Below, piece after piece: positions 38,784 to 53,640 of a stretch of DNA of 64,000 nucleotides. Source of the DNA: Myxococcales bacterium (GTDB lineage: Bacteria; Myxococcota_A; Polyangia; Haliangiales; Haliangiaceae). Within the stretch, counting starts at the first letter, position 1. Each line of letters opens with the position of its first letter. The stretch spans positions 558,001 through 622,000 of the forward strand of contig JADJUF010000037.1 in the NCBI GenBank assembly GCA_016717005.1. The letters run 5' to 3'. Made by a program: the position numbers and the translations under genes. A model generated the notes under the pieces. It was not told the origin of the DNA. It saw nothing but the letters and a program-made list of their open reading frames with translations, and did no database searches.

Positions 38784-39896
38784 CTAGCCGTGGTGATGCG
38801 GAGACTTGGTGCGGGCCTGGGCCATGAGCCAGGCCTTCTGCTCGCGGATGTGCCAGGGCATGTCCTCGTAGACGTCGTCGAACATGCTCTCGACCGGCGG
38901 CGGCGGGGTCGCGTCGGACTCGGCCAGGGCGTCGGTGATCTCCTGGTTGTAGCGCTCGCCCAGCTGCTTCTCCTCGGCCTCGTCCCACAGCCCGCGGAAC
39001 TTCATGTAGTTGCGCAGCCGGTTGAGCGGGTCGCGCTTCTCCCAGATCTCGGGCTCCTTGGGATCGCGGTAGACCGACGGGTCGTCCGAGCTCGAGTGGC
39101 CCTGGACCCGGTAGGTCAGCGCCTCGATCAGCGTCGGGCCCTCGCCGGCGCGGGCCCGGTCGATCGCCTCCTGCGCGACCTGCAGCACCGCCAGCATGTC
39201 GTTGCCGTCGACGCGGACGCCGGGCATGCCGTAGCCGACCGCCTTCGCGGCGAAGCTCTTGGCCGCGCACTGCTTGGCCGCCGACACGCTGATCGCCCAG
39301 CCGTTGTTGCGGCAGACGAACACGCACGGCGCCTTCCAGACGCCCGCGAAGTTCATGCCGACGTGGAACTCGCCGGTCGAGGACGTGCCCTCGCCGAAGT
39401 ACACCATCGAGACGTCGTCCTTGCCCAGCACCTTGGCGGCGTAGGCCGAGCCGACCGCCTGCGGGATCTGGGTGCCGACCGGCGAGCTGATCGACACCAG
39501 GTTCAGCCAGCTGGCCGAGTGGTGCACCGGCATCTGCCGGCCCTTGACCGGATCGTTGGCGTTGCCGAACAGCTGGTTGACGAACTGCCGGATCGTGTAG
39601 CCCCGCCAGAACCACGCGCCCTGCTCGCGGTAGCTTGGGTAGATCCAGTCGCTGGCCCGGAGCTGGGCCACCGCGAAGTGGGTGGCCTCCTCGCCGATCG
39701 CCTTCATGTAGAAGCCGAGGCGGCCCTGGCGCTGGAGCCGCATCATGCGGTCGTCCATGATGCGCACCAGCGACATCTTGTCGAAGATGGTGCGCAGCAG
39801 GTCGTCGGCGACGTCGGGGACGCGGGCTCCGGGGAGCACGCGGCCATCGTCGTCGAGTACGCGGCGCAGGTCGTCCTGAGCTTGCACGGCTACCAT
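38784..39896 (-). CDS. bkdA1: Branched-chain 2-oxoacid dehydrogenase E1 alpha
   Basis: 370 residues. YPSYREQGAWFWRG, GRQMPVHHSASWLNLVSISSPVGTQIPQAVG, the thiamine-diphosphate motif GEGTSSTGEFHVGMNFAGVWKAPCVFVCRNNGWAIS and THRVQGHSSSDDP-like SSDDPSVYRDPKEPEIW identify the BCKDH alpha subunit; the Ser pair is the loop that is phosphorylated in mitochondrial homologues. It decarboxylates 2-oxo acids from Val, Leu and Ile, supplying branched acyl-CoA for iso-fatty acids, which in Myxococcus also matters for development (esg locus, established for that species). GGAGG precedes ATG 39896. It is the first gene of the operon. Confidence 0.93.
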   Translation of the reverse strand: MVAVQAQDDLRRVLDDDGRVLPGARVPDVADDLLRTIFDKMSLVRIMDDRMMRLQRQGRLGFYMKAIGEEATHFAVAQLRASDWIYPSYREQGAWFWRGYTIRQFVNQLFGNANDPVKGRQMPVHHSASWLNLVSISSPVGTQIPQAVGSAYAAKVLGKDDVSMVYFGEGTSSTGEFHVGMNFAGVWKAPCVFVCRNNGWAISVSAAKQCAAKSFAAKAVGYGMPGVRVDGNDMLAVLQVAQEAIDRARAGEGPTLIEALTYRVQGHSSSDDPSVYRDPKEPEIWEKRDPLNRLRNYMKFRGLWDEAEEKQLGERYNQEITDALAESDATPPPPVESMFDDVYEDMPWHIREQKAWLMAQARTKSPHHHG

Positions 39897-39950
39897 GGGG
39901 CCTCCGCGCCGAGCGGGTCGGCGGTGAGAAATCGGGCGGGGTCGTGGTGC

Positions 39951-39974
39951 GACGCGGAGGTCCGCGTCGCGGAC
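39951..39974. promoter_or_regulatory. Nested palindromes upstream of the bkd operon (candidate operator)
   Basis: gacgcgga-gg-tccgcgtc (39951-39968) is a perfect 8-base inverted repeat, and gtccgcg-t-cgcggac (39960-39974) overlaps it. They lie 55 bases upstream of the E1alpha start and in the 189-base gap shared with the divergent DUF4178 gene, a fitting place for a repressor site. There is no further evidence for the binding protein. Confidence 0.45.
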
Positions 39975-40085
39975 GGTGTAGCGAGTGGCGTCCGCACGTG
40001 TCAAGGCGACGGGCCCGCATCTGCCTGCGTCGCCGGTTGCGCACGCGTCGCGCCGCGGTGCGCTATGGTCCGACCCGGAGGATCG

Positions 40086-40718
40086 ATGCTGACGATCTTG
40101 ATCATCGCGGCGCTCGTGGTCGCCGTCGGCGGCGCCGGGGCGGGCGCGGTCGCGTACCGGAACGAGCAGAAGCGCCGCGGGCTCGGCGGCGATGGCCAGC
40201 GCGCGCTGCCGGCCGTGGGCGACACGCTGATCGAGCGCGGCCTGCGCGAGCTGCGCGTGGGCGACGTCGTGACGGTCGACGGCAAGGACCTCCTGTGCGA
40301 GGGCGCGATCGCCTACGACGAGGACGGCCACCGCTGGGTCGGCGCGCGCCTCGTCGACGGCCAGCACGTGGTCTGGTGCGTCGTCGGGATCGAGCGGGTC
40401 GGCTCCCAGGTCGTGCGCATGCTCCGCCCCGACCCGACCGACGTCGCCGGCTACCCGCCCGAGGTGCTGGTGATCGGCGAGGTCCGGTTCTCCCTCGACA
40501 AGCGCGGCACCGCGACCTGCAAGGTCACCGGCGACGTGGGCAACCTGCTGGGCGCGCGCGCCGCCGCGCCCGGGGGCACGGTCGAGCGCTGCCGCTGGTG
40601 GCTCTACCAGTCGTCGGGCGACGACACCGCGATGATCGAGCAGTGGGGCAGCGACTACCGCGTGCTGCGCGGCACCAAGGTCGCGGGCGACACGATCGAC
40701 CTGATCCCGGGCTCGTGA
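40086..40718 (+). CDS. DUF4178 domain protein with N-terminal membrane helix
   Basis: 210 residues. One membrane helix at the start (LTILIIAALVVAVGGAGAGAVAY) is followed by a soluble DUF4178 domain (RELRVGDVVTVDGKDLLCEGAIAYDEDGHRW, then EVLVIGEVRFSLDKRGTATCKVTGDVG, then RWWLYQSSGDDTAMIEQWG). DUF4178 proteins often occur with phage-shock or envelope-related genes, but the role is unknown. GGAGG (40077-40081) fixes ATG 40086. The 30 bases from 40708, including this stop codon, are duplicated just downstream, and the second copy supplies the ATG of the next gene. Confidence 0.8.
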   Translation: MLTILIIAALVVAVGGAGAGAVAYRNEQKRRGLGGDGQRALPAVGDTLIERGLRELRVGDVVTVDGKDLLCEGAIAYDEDGHRWVGARLVDGQHVVWCVVGIERVGSQVVRMLRPDPTDVAGYPPEVLVIGEVRFSLDKRGTATCKVTGDVGNLLGARAAAPGGTVERCRWWLYQSSGDDTAMIEQWGSDYRVLRGTKVAGDTIDLIPGS

Positions 40719-40755
40719 GGCGCGGTCGATCGGCTCGCGGGCTCGTGATGCGCGG
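40708..40755 (+). repeat. Direct repeat spanning a stop codon and the next start
   Basis: The 18-base sequence at 40708-40725 recurs with one change at 40738-40755 (period 30). In the first copy gtga contains the DUF4178 stop; in the second, one G-to-T difference creates the overlapping GTGATG whose ATG starts the next gene. Confidence 0.75.
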
Positions 40756-41260
40756 CGCGCTGGCGGTGGGGCCGCTGGTGGCCGCCTGCGGCGGCGGCTC
40801 GGCGCCGACGACGATCGGCAATCGCGCCCCGACCGCGGCGCCGCCTGGGGCGGCGTGGGTCTGCCCGGCCGGGGCCGACCTCGAGGTCGACCTCGACGGC
40901 GACGGCCGGGTCGATCGCGTGCGGCTGGCGCCGGCGGCCGACACCGTCGCGTGCCTGGAGATCCACGCGACCGCCGCGCCGACGCTGGTGTGCCGCGCGA
41001 TGCCCCCGACGACGATCGATCAGGTCGAGCTCATCGACGGCCACGCCGAGGCGGTCGGGGTCGCCGCGTGCGACCCGATGGGCGTGCCGGTGCGGCTGGT
41101 CACCGCCGCCGACCCCGCGCGCGGGCCGATCCGGCGCCGGCCGCTCGAGCTCCTCGGTGACGCCGCGCCGGCGGGGGTAGCGCTGTGGCTCGCCGGCCCC
41201 GACGCCACCGCGGCGATCGCCTGGCGCGACCGCTGGGTCTGGATCGACCTCGGCTATTGA
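40748..41260 (+). CDS. Lipoprotein of unknown function
   Basis: 170 residues. A short signal peptide ends at a lipobox (GPLVAAC), followed by a Gly/Ser/Pro spacer. The mature domain has a calcium-like acidic loop (VDLDGDGRVDRVRL, resembling an FG-GAP/EF-hand loop), several Cys and a Trp-rich end (AIAWRDRWVWIDLGY). It is probably a small beta-propeller-blade-like or VCBS-like module attached to the envelope. ATG 40748 (or GTG 40745) is the start. It lies 29 bases after the DUF4178 gene and is likely co-transcribed with it. Confidence 0.65.
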   Translation: MRGALAVGPLVAACGGGSAPTTIGNRAPTAAPPGAAWVCPAGADLEVDLDGDGRVDRVRLAPAADTVACLEIHATAAPTLVCRAMPPTTIDQVELIDGHAEAVGVAACDPMGVPVRLVTAADPARGPIRRRPLELLGDAAPAGVALWLAGPDATAAIAWRDRWVWIDLGY

Positions 41261-41278
41261 GCGGCGCGGGCGCGCCGC
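41261..41278. terminator. Stem-loop immediately after the lipoprotein stop
   Basis: gcggcgcg-gg-cgcgccgc is a perfect 8-base inverted repeat starting on the base after the stop codon. It is a possible terminator, but there is no T run. Confidence 0.35.
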
Positions 41279-41315
41279 GTTCGGTCGAGCGCCGCGCAGG
41301 TGCTACGGTGCGCCG

Positions 41316-41531
41316 ATGCTCCGCGGCGCGTCGCTCATCGGGTTGCTCATCGGGCTCGTGGGCGTCGCCGCGTGCGGGCCGGGGTCGTCGGCCAAGCCCA
41401 CCGGCACGCCCACCGATCCGGTCGCGGTGTGCGAGCGCGTGGCCGACGTGTGCCGGCTCGACGGCAACCGCCTGGGCGTCTGCGTCCACCGCCCGGGCAG
41501 CGCCGGCCTGGCCTGCGCGTCGCAGCACTGA
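41316..41531 (+). CDS. Very small lipoprotein
   Basis: 71 residues. A good signal peptide (MLRGASLIGLLIGLVGVAAC) with lipobox GVAAC is followed by a spacer and a short domain with four Cys (VCERVADVCRLDGNRLGVCVHRPGSAGLACASQH), likely two disulphides. The function is unknown. It is separated from the preceding lipoprotein by 55 bases including a stem-loop. Three 11-base gcacggcgcc repeats (41535-41567) follow it. Confidence 0.65.
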   Translation: MLRGASLIGLLIGLVGVAACGPGSSAKPTGTPTDPVAVCERVADVCRLDGNRLGVCVHRPGSAGLACASQH

Positions 41532-41597
41532 GCCAGCACGGCGCCCGCACGGCGCCAGCACGGCGCCAGCGCGGGCGGCGGGTTCAGCGGGCGTCGC

Positions 41598-44834
<3,237 letters not shown>

Positions 44835-44945
44835 GAGCGCTCGAGCTTAGCGCAGGTCGGGCGCACGCGCGCCGCGCGGGTCGCCGCGGCGAAGTAAGTC
44901 GGGTAAGCGGTGGCGCGCCGTCGCCCGGGCGTAGAGTCGCGCGCG

Positions 44946-46037
44946 ATGACGATCTTGCCCACGACGATGGTCGGCAGCTACCCGCGGCCGGCGTGGTTCA
45001 CGCACCAGCTGGCCGGCAAGGACGTGCTCGAGGCGTTCAAGCTCGCGGGCCACGCCGAGGCCTTCCACGACGCGACCCGCGCGGTGATCAAGGACCAGGA
45101 GGACGCCGGCCTCGACGTCGTCACCGACGGCCAGATGTGGTTCGACGACTACCACATGGGGATCGGCTCGTTCCTCTGGTACTGGCTCGAGCGCACCGGC
45201 GGCTTCTCGCCCGAGAAGCTGCCGCACCCGGCCCGCGGCAAGGCCCGGGGCCGCGACATCTGGGCGCTCGACGAGGCCGGCGGCGTCGGCGTGATCGGCC
45301 CGATCGAGCGCGGCCCGGTGCGCATGGAGCTCCTGTACCGCTGGGCCCAGGCCCACACCGCCAAGCCGGTCAAGGCCTGCATCGGCGCGGGCCCGGTGCA
45401 GCTGTCGACGCTGGCGCACTTCAAGCGCGGCCCGATCAAGGATCGCTACGACCTGTCGCGGGCCCTGGCCGACGTGTTCTCGGCCGAGATCCACGAGGTC
45501 ATCGACGCCGGCTGCCGCGACGTCCAGCTCGAGGATCTGGGCGCGTGGATGCCGTTCCTGTCGGGCGACGCCGACTACGCCTGGGTCAACGAGGTCGTCG
45601 ATCGCACGATGCGCGGGATCGATCGCGCGCAGGTCCACACGTCGTGGCACTTCTGCATGGGCAACGCCTGGGGCAACAAGCTCGAGGGCATGACCGCCGG
45701 CGGCTACCGCGCGATCTTGCCGCACTACCTCGAGGTCGCGGTCGACGAGTACGTGCTCGACTTCGCGTGCCGCGAGATGGCGGACGCGGATCTGCTGCGG
45801 CAGCTGCCGGCCGACAAGCGCATCGCCGCCGGCGTGATCGACGTGCGCACGCTCGAGATCGAGCACCCCGAGCAGGTGGCCGAGCGCATCCGCAAGGTGC
45901 TGCGCCACATCGAGCCCGAGCGGGTCACGCTCACGACCGACTGCGGCCTCAAGCAGCTGCCGCGCACCTGCGCGCGCGAGAAGCTGCGGGCCCTGGCCGA
46001 CGGCGCCCGCATCGTGCGCGCCGAGCTGGGTCGGTAG
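44946..46037 (+). CDS. MetE C-terminal-domain-like (cobalamin-independent methyltransferase) protein
   Basis: 363 residues, matching the C-terminal catalytic half of MetE without the N-terminal domain. VGSYPRPAWF at the start, VVTDGQMWFDDY, the metal ligands His and Cys in SWHFCMGN, a Glu region (HYLEVAVDEYVLDFA) and Cys in TTDCGLKQLPR are the zinc-site residues of this family. Stand-alone forms include core methionine synthases and other thiol methyltransferases, so methyl transfer to a thiol is expected, but donor and acceptor are not settled. ATG 44946 is chosen over upstream frames because MTILPTTMVGSYPRP matches the family start. No B12 riboswitch was seen. Confidence 0.85.
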   Translation: MTILPTTMVGSYPRPAWFTHQLAGKDVLEAFKLAGHAEAFHDATRAVIKDQEDAGLDVVTDGQMWFDDYHMGIGSFLWYWLERTGGFSPEKLPHPARGKARGRDIWALDEAGGVGVIGPIERGPVRMELLYRWAQAHTAKPVKACIGAGPVQLSTLAHFKRGPIKDRYDLSRALADVFSAEIHEVIDAGCRDVQLEDLGAWMPFLSGDADYAWVNEVVDRTMRGIDRAQVHTSWHFCMGNAWGNKLEGMTAGGYRAILPHYLEVAVDEYVLDFACREMADADLLRQLPADKRIAAGVIDVRTLEIEHPEQVAERIRKVLRHIEPERVTLTTDCGLKQLPRTCAREKLRALADGARIVRAELGR

Positions 46038-46046
46038 CGAGGTCGC

Positions 46047-46379
46047 TCAGCCCGACGGGTCGGCGGCCAGCCCGGCCGGCGCGGCCTCGACCGAGGCCAT
46101 GTAGAACGACGACGGCTTGGCGCCGCTGGCGCGCGCGGTCATCACGACCCGATCGCCGACCTGGGGCGCGACCTTGATCATGCGATCGAGCTCGATGTCC
46201 TTGATGCGGATCGGCACCAGCTCGGGCACGACCGCGCCGTCGGGCACGTCCGCCAGCGCGCTGGGCTTGATCAGGTAGGTGAAGAAGTAGCGCGGGGCGC
46301 GACCGCTCTTGTCGACGTCCTCGCGATCGATCCGCTCGACCGCGCCCGTCACGCGCAACGTCCAGTCACCGATGGCCAT
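46047..46379 (-). CDS. Small partner protein of the DUF4157/AAA module
   Basis: 110 residues, soluble, with predicted beta structure (WTLRVTGAVERIDREDV, YFFTYLIKPSALADVPDGAVVPELVPIRIKDIELDRMIKVAPQVGDRVVMTARASG). I recognise no family. It follows the DUF4157 gene with two bases between the stop and ATG 46379, so the two are coupled. It could be an immunity protein, chaperone or loading factor for the putative effector; this is inferred only from position. Confidence 0.7.
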   Translation of the reverse strand: MAIGDWTLRVTGAVERIDREDVDKSGRAPRYFFTYLIKPSALADVPDGAVVPELVPIRIKDIELDRMIKVAPQVGDRVVMTARASGAKPSSFYMASVEAAPAGLAADPSG

Positions 46380-46381
46380 GA

Positions 46382-47683
<1,302 letters not shown>

Positions 47684-47823
47684 GTCGGGGGCTCCTGCGG
47701 GGCGTGGGCCGGTTCACGGCATCGGGCTTTGCCAGAATACGCCACGGGGCCCCCAAACCTTCCCCGAGATCGCCCCTCAATATTCACCCAAACTACTGAA
47801 ATTACGCGGCCCGACCGAAGTGG

Positions 47824-49854
<2,031 letters not shown>

Positions 49855-50199
49855 CAGGCTACTCTATGCAATGCCGTCGGCGGGGTCACCCGCGCGGCGC
49901 GCCTCACCGCGCGGCGGTCAGGGCGGGCGGGGCGCGGCGCGCAGATCGCGGCGCGTGCCATGGCGCATTCTTGCCGCGCGCCTCACCGCGCGCGGGTGTC
50001 CCGGCGCGCAGGTCGCTTGGCGCCCCCGTTCGATCGCCATGGAAGACTGGTTGCCGGGCACGCGTTCGCTGGATCGCGGGCGTCCGTGACCGCATGTCGA
50101 CGCGGCAGGCCCAAAAACATCTTTGAGATCAGCGTGTTGGAACCCAGGATCCGGTCCCCTTTTTTGACGCGGTAGGTCTTTTTTCGGAGTAGTTTCCAG
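49855..50199. other. Divergent 345-base intergenic region with two kinds of direct repeat
   Basis: No gene is convincing here. The left part has a 15-base direct repeat gcgcctcaccgcgcg (49899-49913 and 49978-49992). From about 50110 the base composition becomes AT-rich for this sequence, with two T6 runs, and contains the first copy of an 18-base repeat shared with the following gene start. Promoters for the AAA+ gene and the DUF3142 gene should lie here, but I see no clear -35/-10 pair. Confidence 0.5.
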
Positions 50200-50225
50200 T
50201 TGTTGCGACCCAGGATCCGGTCCCC
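50142..50225. repeat. 18-base direct repeat (acccaggatccggtcccc)
   Basis: Perfect copies lie at 50142-50159 and 50208-50225, 66 bases apart. The second copy encodes part of the signal peptide N-region of the DUF3142 protein. The reverse complement, ggggaccggatcctgggt, is reminiscent of short repeats linked to REP/RAYT elements, but no transposase is present. Confidence 0.75.
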
Positions 50226-51249
50226 ATTCCTCCTCGTGCTGGCGGTGGTGCTCGCGTGCCGGGCGGCGCCGAAGGTGGAGAAGGGGCCGGCGCGACGGGC
50301 GTTCTACTTCTGGCGGACGACGCTGGCGCTGTCGGGGGCGGAGCGGCGGGCGCTGGCGGAGCTGGGGGTCGAGCGCCTGTACGTGCGGATGTTCGACGTG
50401 GCGTGGGTCGATGGGGCGCCGGCGCGGCTGGGGCCGATCGCGGGCGGCGCGGCGGCGGTGCCGGCGGGCGTCGAGGTGGTGCCGGTCGTCTACCTGAAGA
50501 ACGAGGTGTTCGCGCACGTCGGGGCGGACGGCGTGGCGGCGCTGGCGGCGGACACGTGGGGCGCGGTGGCGGAGCGCGCGGCGGCGCTGGGGTTCGCGCC
50601 GCGCGAGCTGCAGCTCGACTGCGACTGGACCGACACGACCCGCGCGCGGTTCTTCGAGTTCGTGCGCGCGGTGCGCGGGCGGCTGCCGGCGGGCGCGGCG
50701 CTGTCGGCGACGATCCGCCTGCACCAGGTGAAGTACCGCGAGCGCACCGGCGTGCCGCCGGTCGATCGCGGCATGTTGATGTTCTACAACATGGGCCGGT
50801 TCAGCGCCGATCCCGAGGCCCGCGCGATCTTCGACCCCGCGGCCGCCGAGCGCTACCTCGCGCGCCTCGCCGACTACCCGCTGCCGCTCGATGGCGCGCT
50901 GCCGATCTGGTCGTGGACGATCCACCTGCGCGACGATCAGGTCGAGGGCCTGCTGCAGAGCACCGATCCCGACGAGCTGGCCGCGCTCGACTTCGTGCGG
51001 CCGGCCGGGCCCGATCGCTACCAGGTGACGCGCACGACCTTCTTGCATGGAACACTGCTGCGGGCCGGCGACATCTTGAAGATCGAGGTGACCGGCCCGT
51101 CGGAGACCCAGGCCGCCGCGGGTATGCTGGCCGCGCACCTCGCGGCGGTGTCGCCGCCGCGCACGATCGCCCTGTTCGATCTGTCCGAAAGGAACCTCGC
51201 TCGCCATGACCTCACGCACCTCGACCACGTCTTTCGGACGGCTCGCTAG
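50200..51249 (+). CDS. DUF3142-family lipoprotein
   Basis: 349 residues. The signal peptide RPRIRSPFLLVLAVVLAC has a lipobox ending LAC. The mature part follows DUF3142: RAFYFWRTTLALSGAERRALAELGVERLYVRMFDV, then VPVVYLKNEVF, QLDCDWTDTTRARFFEFV, RLHQVKYRERTGVPPVDRGMLMFYNMG and IWSWTIHLRDDQ. The pattern is a TIM-barrel-like, glycoside-hydrolase-related fold of unknown activity. The start is TTG 50200 or TTG 50203, needed to include the basic N-region; no ATG fits. The 3' end overlaps the next gene by 44 bases. Confidence 0.8.
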   Translation: MLRPRIRSPFLLVLAVVLACRAAPKVEKGPARRAFYFWRTTLALSGAERRALAELGVERLYVRMFDVAWVDGAPARLGPIAGGAAAVPAGVEVVPVVYLKNEVFAHVGADGVAALAADTWGAVAERAAALGFAPRELQLDCDWTDTTRARFFEFVRAVRGRLPAGAALSATIRLHQVKYRERTGVPPVDRGMLMFYNMGRFSADPEARAIFDPAAAERYLARLADYPLPLDGALPIWSWTIHLRDDQVEGLLQSTDPDELAALDFVRPAGPDRYQVTRTTFLHGTLLRAGDILKIEVTGPSETQAAAGMLAAHLAAVSPPRTIALFDLSERNLARHDLTHLDHVFRTAR

Positions 51250-53431
51250 CACCGCGGCGCTCGCGGCGGCGGTGATGCTGGTCGGTGACGGCACCGCGCG
51301 CGAGCGCCAGGCCGACGCCTGCGGCTGGGGCGGCCCCGAGCTCGAGGAGCTGACCACGTTCGACCCGAGCGTCGCCGCCGAGCCGACCGGCCCCGGCCTC
51401 AACTACGATCCGTTCGTGGCCGGCTTCGGCGGACCGTGCGACGACTGCGCGCGCACCGCGATGACCGCGGACTGGAACACCTACTTCGGCGGCCAGGTCA
51501 GCGCCGCCGACTGGGACCGCGTGCTGCTCCAGGCGTCGCCGAAGGAGCTCAGCGACCTGCGGCGGAGCGTCGTCACCGGCACGGCCGCCCCGCGCGGCCT
51601 CGAGCCGATCGCGCAGGCGGTCGCGAAGCGGACGTCGATGCGCGAGCCGATGATGCGCGCGCTGGCCTACGTCGGGCTGGCCCGCCGGGTCGAGCAGATC
51701 GCCTCGCTCGACAACGGCGCCTCGGGCGCGACCCTGACCAAGCTCGCCGACGACGCCAAGGCCCTCAGCGCGGCCGCGGCCAAGGCCGGCAACGCGTTCC
51801 TGCAGCAGCGCTACGCCTACCAGCGGCTGCGGATCGCGTTCTACCGCGGCGACTGGGCCGGCGCGGTGACGCTGTTCGATCGCGGCGGCGCGACCTTCGC
51901 GGGCCCGTCGGCGGACCTGGCGGCGCGCGCGCGCTACTACGTCGCCGGCGCGCTCCGGCGCAAGGGCGATCGCGCGCGCGCCAACCTCGAGCTGGCGCGG
52001 GTCCACGCCAGCGCGCCAGCGCTCGCGGGCGTCACCGCCCAGGACTTCCAGCCGATGGAGGACCAGGACTGGCGCGCGACCCTGGCGCTGGCGACGACCG
52101 TGCGCGAGCGCACCGAGCTGTGGCGCCTGGTCGGGGTCAAGCTCGACGGGCTGGTCGCCGCGCAGGAGATCTTCAAGCTCGATCCGGCGTCCGACCTGCT
52201 CGGGCTCCTGGTCGTGCGCGAGCTCGAGCGCGCCGAGAGCAGCGGCGTGCCGCCGTGGGACAGCGCGCCGGATCCGAGCGTCGTGGCCGCGCAGCGGAAG
52301 GCCTTCGCCGCGCTCGAGCAGCTCGCGGTCGCGATCGCCGCGGCGCCGGGCGCCGATCGCCCGTGGCTGATGGAGCTGGTCGCCGGCCACCTGGCGGCGC
52401 GGCGCGGCGATCTGGCCGCGACCCGGACCCGGTTGGCCGCGGCGATCGCCGGCCGGCCCGGTGACGCCAAGGTCGCGAGCCAGGCCCGCGCCAGCCTGGC
52501 GGTGGCGTTCGTGTCCGGCAGCAAGGTCAGCCCCAAGCTCGCCGACGAGCTGGCGCGCACGATGACCGCGATCGATCCCGACTACGGCCGCCTCAACGCG
52601 CTGACGCAAGAGGTGCGGCGCAAGCTCGCCGCCGACGCCATCAAGCGCGGCCGCCTGGTCGACGCCGAGTTCCTGGTGGGCGGCAGCGCCGACGCCGGCG
52701 CCCACGCCCGCGGCGCCCGGTCGAAGTGGACCGACGTCGCGTTCCTGAAGCAGATGATCGCGCGCACCGCCAAGACCCGCACCCCGTTCGATCGGTTCGT
52801 GCTCGCGAGCAACTACACCCGGGTCGGCCTCGAGCACGAGCTCGCGATGCGCCAGCTGCTCGACGGCGACTTCGCCAGCGCCGCCAAGGGCCTCGCGCGC
52901 AACGCCCAGGCGACCAGCCGGCTCGGCACCGACCCGTTCGTCGCGCACATCGTCGACTGCCACGACTGCGACCACGACGCGTTCGGCAACGCGCCGTGGA
53001 CCGAGGCCACGGTGAGCGCGCGCCTGGCCGAGCTGCACAAGCGCGCGCGCGGCAAGGGCCAGGCCGCCGCCGCGGCCGCGTTCGACCTGGGCACCGCGCT
53101 CTACAACCTGACCTGGTACGGCAACGCCCGGGCCGTGCTCGAGGGCACGCACCAGGACAGCCGCGACACCGCCGCGGCGGCCCGCTGGTACAAGCGCGCG
53201 TACGAGCTCGCCACCGATCGCGACTTCAAGGCCAAGGCGGCGTTCTTCGCCGCCAAGACCGAGCTGGCGGCGCTGATCACCGCGACGTACGAGCCGTACG
53301 AGCAGGCCGACGTCCTGCCGGTGCCGACGACCTGGTACCCGATCGTCCGCTCGTTCAAGGACACGACCTACTACCGCGAGATCCTCGCCGAGTGCGGCGC
53401 GTACCGGGTGTGGGCCGCGGCCCAGCCGTGA
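51206..53431 (+). CDS. Large exported helical-repeat (TPR-like) protein
   Basis: 741 residues. The N-terminal signal-like segment (RLASTAALAAAVMLVGDGTA) has no lipobox. A Cys-bearing region follows (DACGWGGPELEELTTFDPSV, GGPCDDCART), and then a long alpha-helical solenoid with TPR-like helices (AGNAFLQQRYAYQRLRIAFYRGDWAGAVTLF, RARYYVAGALRRKGDRARANLELARV, AARWYKRAYELATDRDFKAKAAFFAAKTELA). A second CxxC-type loop, DCHDCDHDAFG, may bind metal. The function is unknown. It overlaps the DUF3142 gene in another frame by 44 bases, so the pair is one operon. ATG 51206 has an AAAGGA site 13 bases upstream. Confidence 0.8.
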   Translation: MTSRTSTTSFGRLASTAALAAAVMLVGDGTARERQADACGWGGPELEELTTFDPSVAAEPTGPGLNYDPFVAGFGGPCDDCARTAMTADWNTYFGGQVSAADWDRVLLQASPKELSDLRRSVVTGTAAPRGLEPIAQAVAKRTSMREPMMRALAYVGLARRVEQIASLDNGASGATLTKLADDAKALSAAAAKAGNAFLQQRYAYQRLRIAFYRGDWAGAVTLFDRGGATFAGPSADLAARARYYVAGALRRKGDRARANLELARVHASAPALAGVTAQDFQPMEDQDWRATLALATTVRERTELWRLVGVKLDGLVAAQEIFKLDPASDLLGLLVVRELERAESSGVPPWDSAPDPSVVAAQRKAFAALEQLAVAIAAAPGADRPWLMELVAGHLAARRGDLAATRTRLAAAIAGRPGDAKVASQARASLAVAFVSGSKVSPKLADELARTMTAIDPDYGRLNALTQEVRRKLAADAIKRGRLVDAEFLVGGSADAGAHARGARSKWTDVAFLKQMIARTAKTRTPFDRFVLASNYTRVGLEHELAMRQLLDGDFASAAKGLARNAQATSRLGTDPFVAHIVDCHDCDHDAFGNAPWTEATVSARLAELHKRARGKGQAAAAAAFDLGTALYNLTWYGNARAVLEGTHQDSRDTAAAARWYKRAYELATDRDFKAKAAFFAAKTELAALITATYEPYEQADVLPVPTTWYPIVRSFKDTTYYREILAECGAYRVWAAAQP

Positions 53432-53640
53432 CGCACCGTCACGCCGCGCGCGCCGTCCAGCGCCGCCGTGGCCGTGAGCGCGCCGTCGCTCAGCACGCGC
53501 CGCCCAGGGCCTCCGCCGCCGTGACCGCGCCGTCGCGCCGCGCGCGCCGTCCAGCGCCGCCGCGGCCGTGAGCCCGCCCTCGCGCAGCGCGCACCGTCCA
53601 GCGCCGCGCGCCGCCGTGACGCGCCGTCGCTCAGCGCGCG
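53432..53640. repeat. Degenerate tandem repeats of about 46 bases between convergent genes
   Basis: Four imperfect units (gcgcgccgtccagcgccgcc...gtgagcgcgccgtcgctca pattern) fill the gap and grade into the last codons of the minus-strand lipoprotein gene, whose stop (53631-53633) lies in the same motif (gctcagcgcgcgcc). The units look like aged copies of that gene end. Confidence 0.7.
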
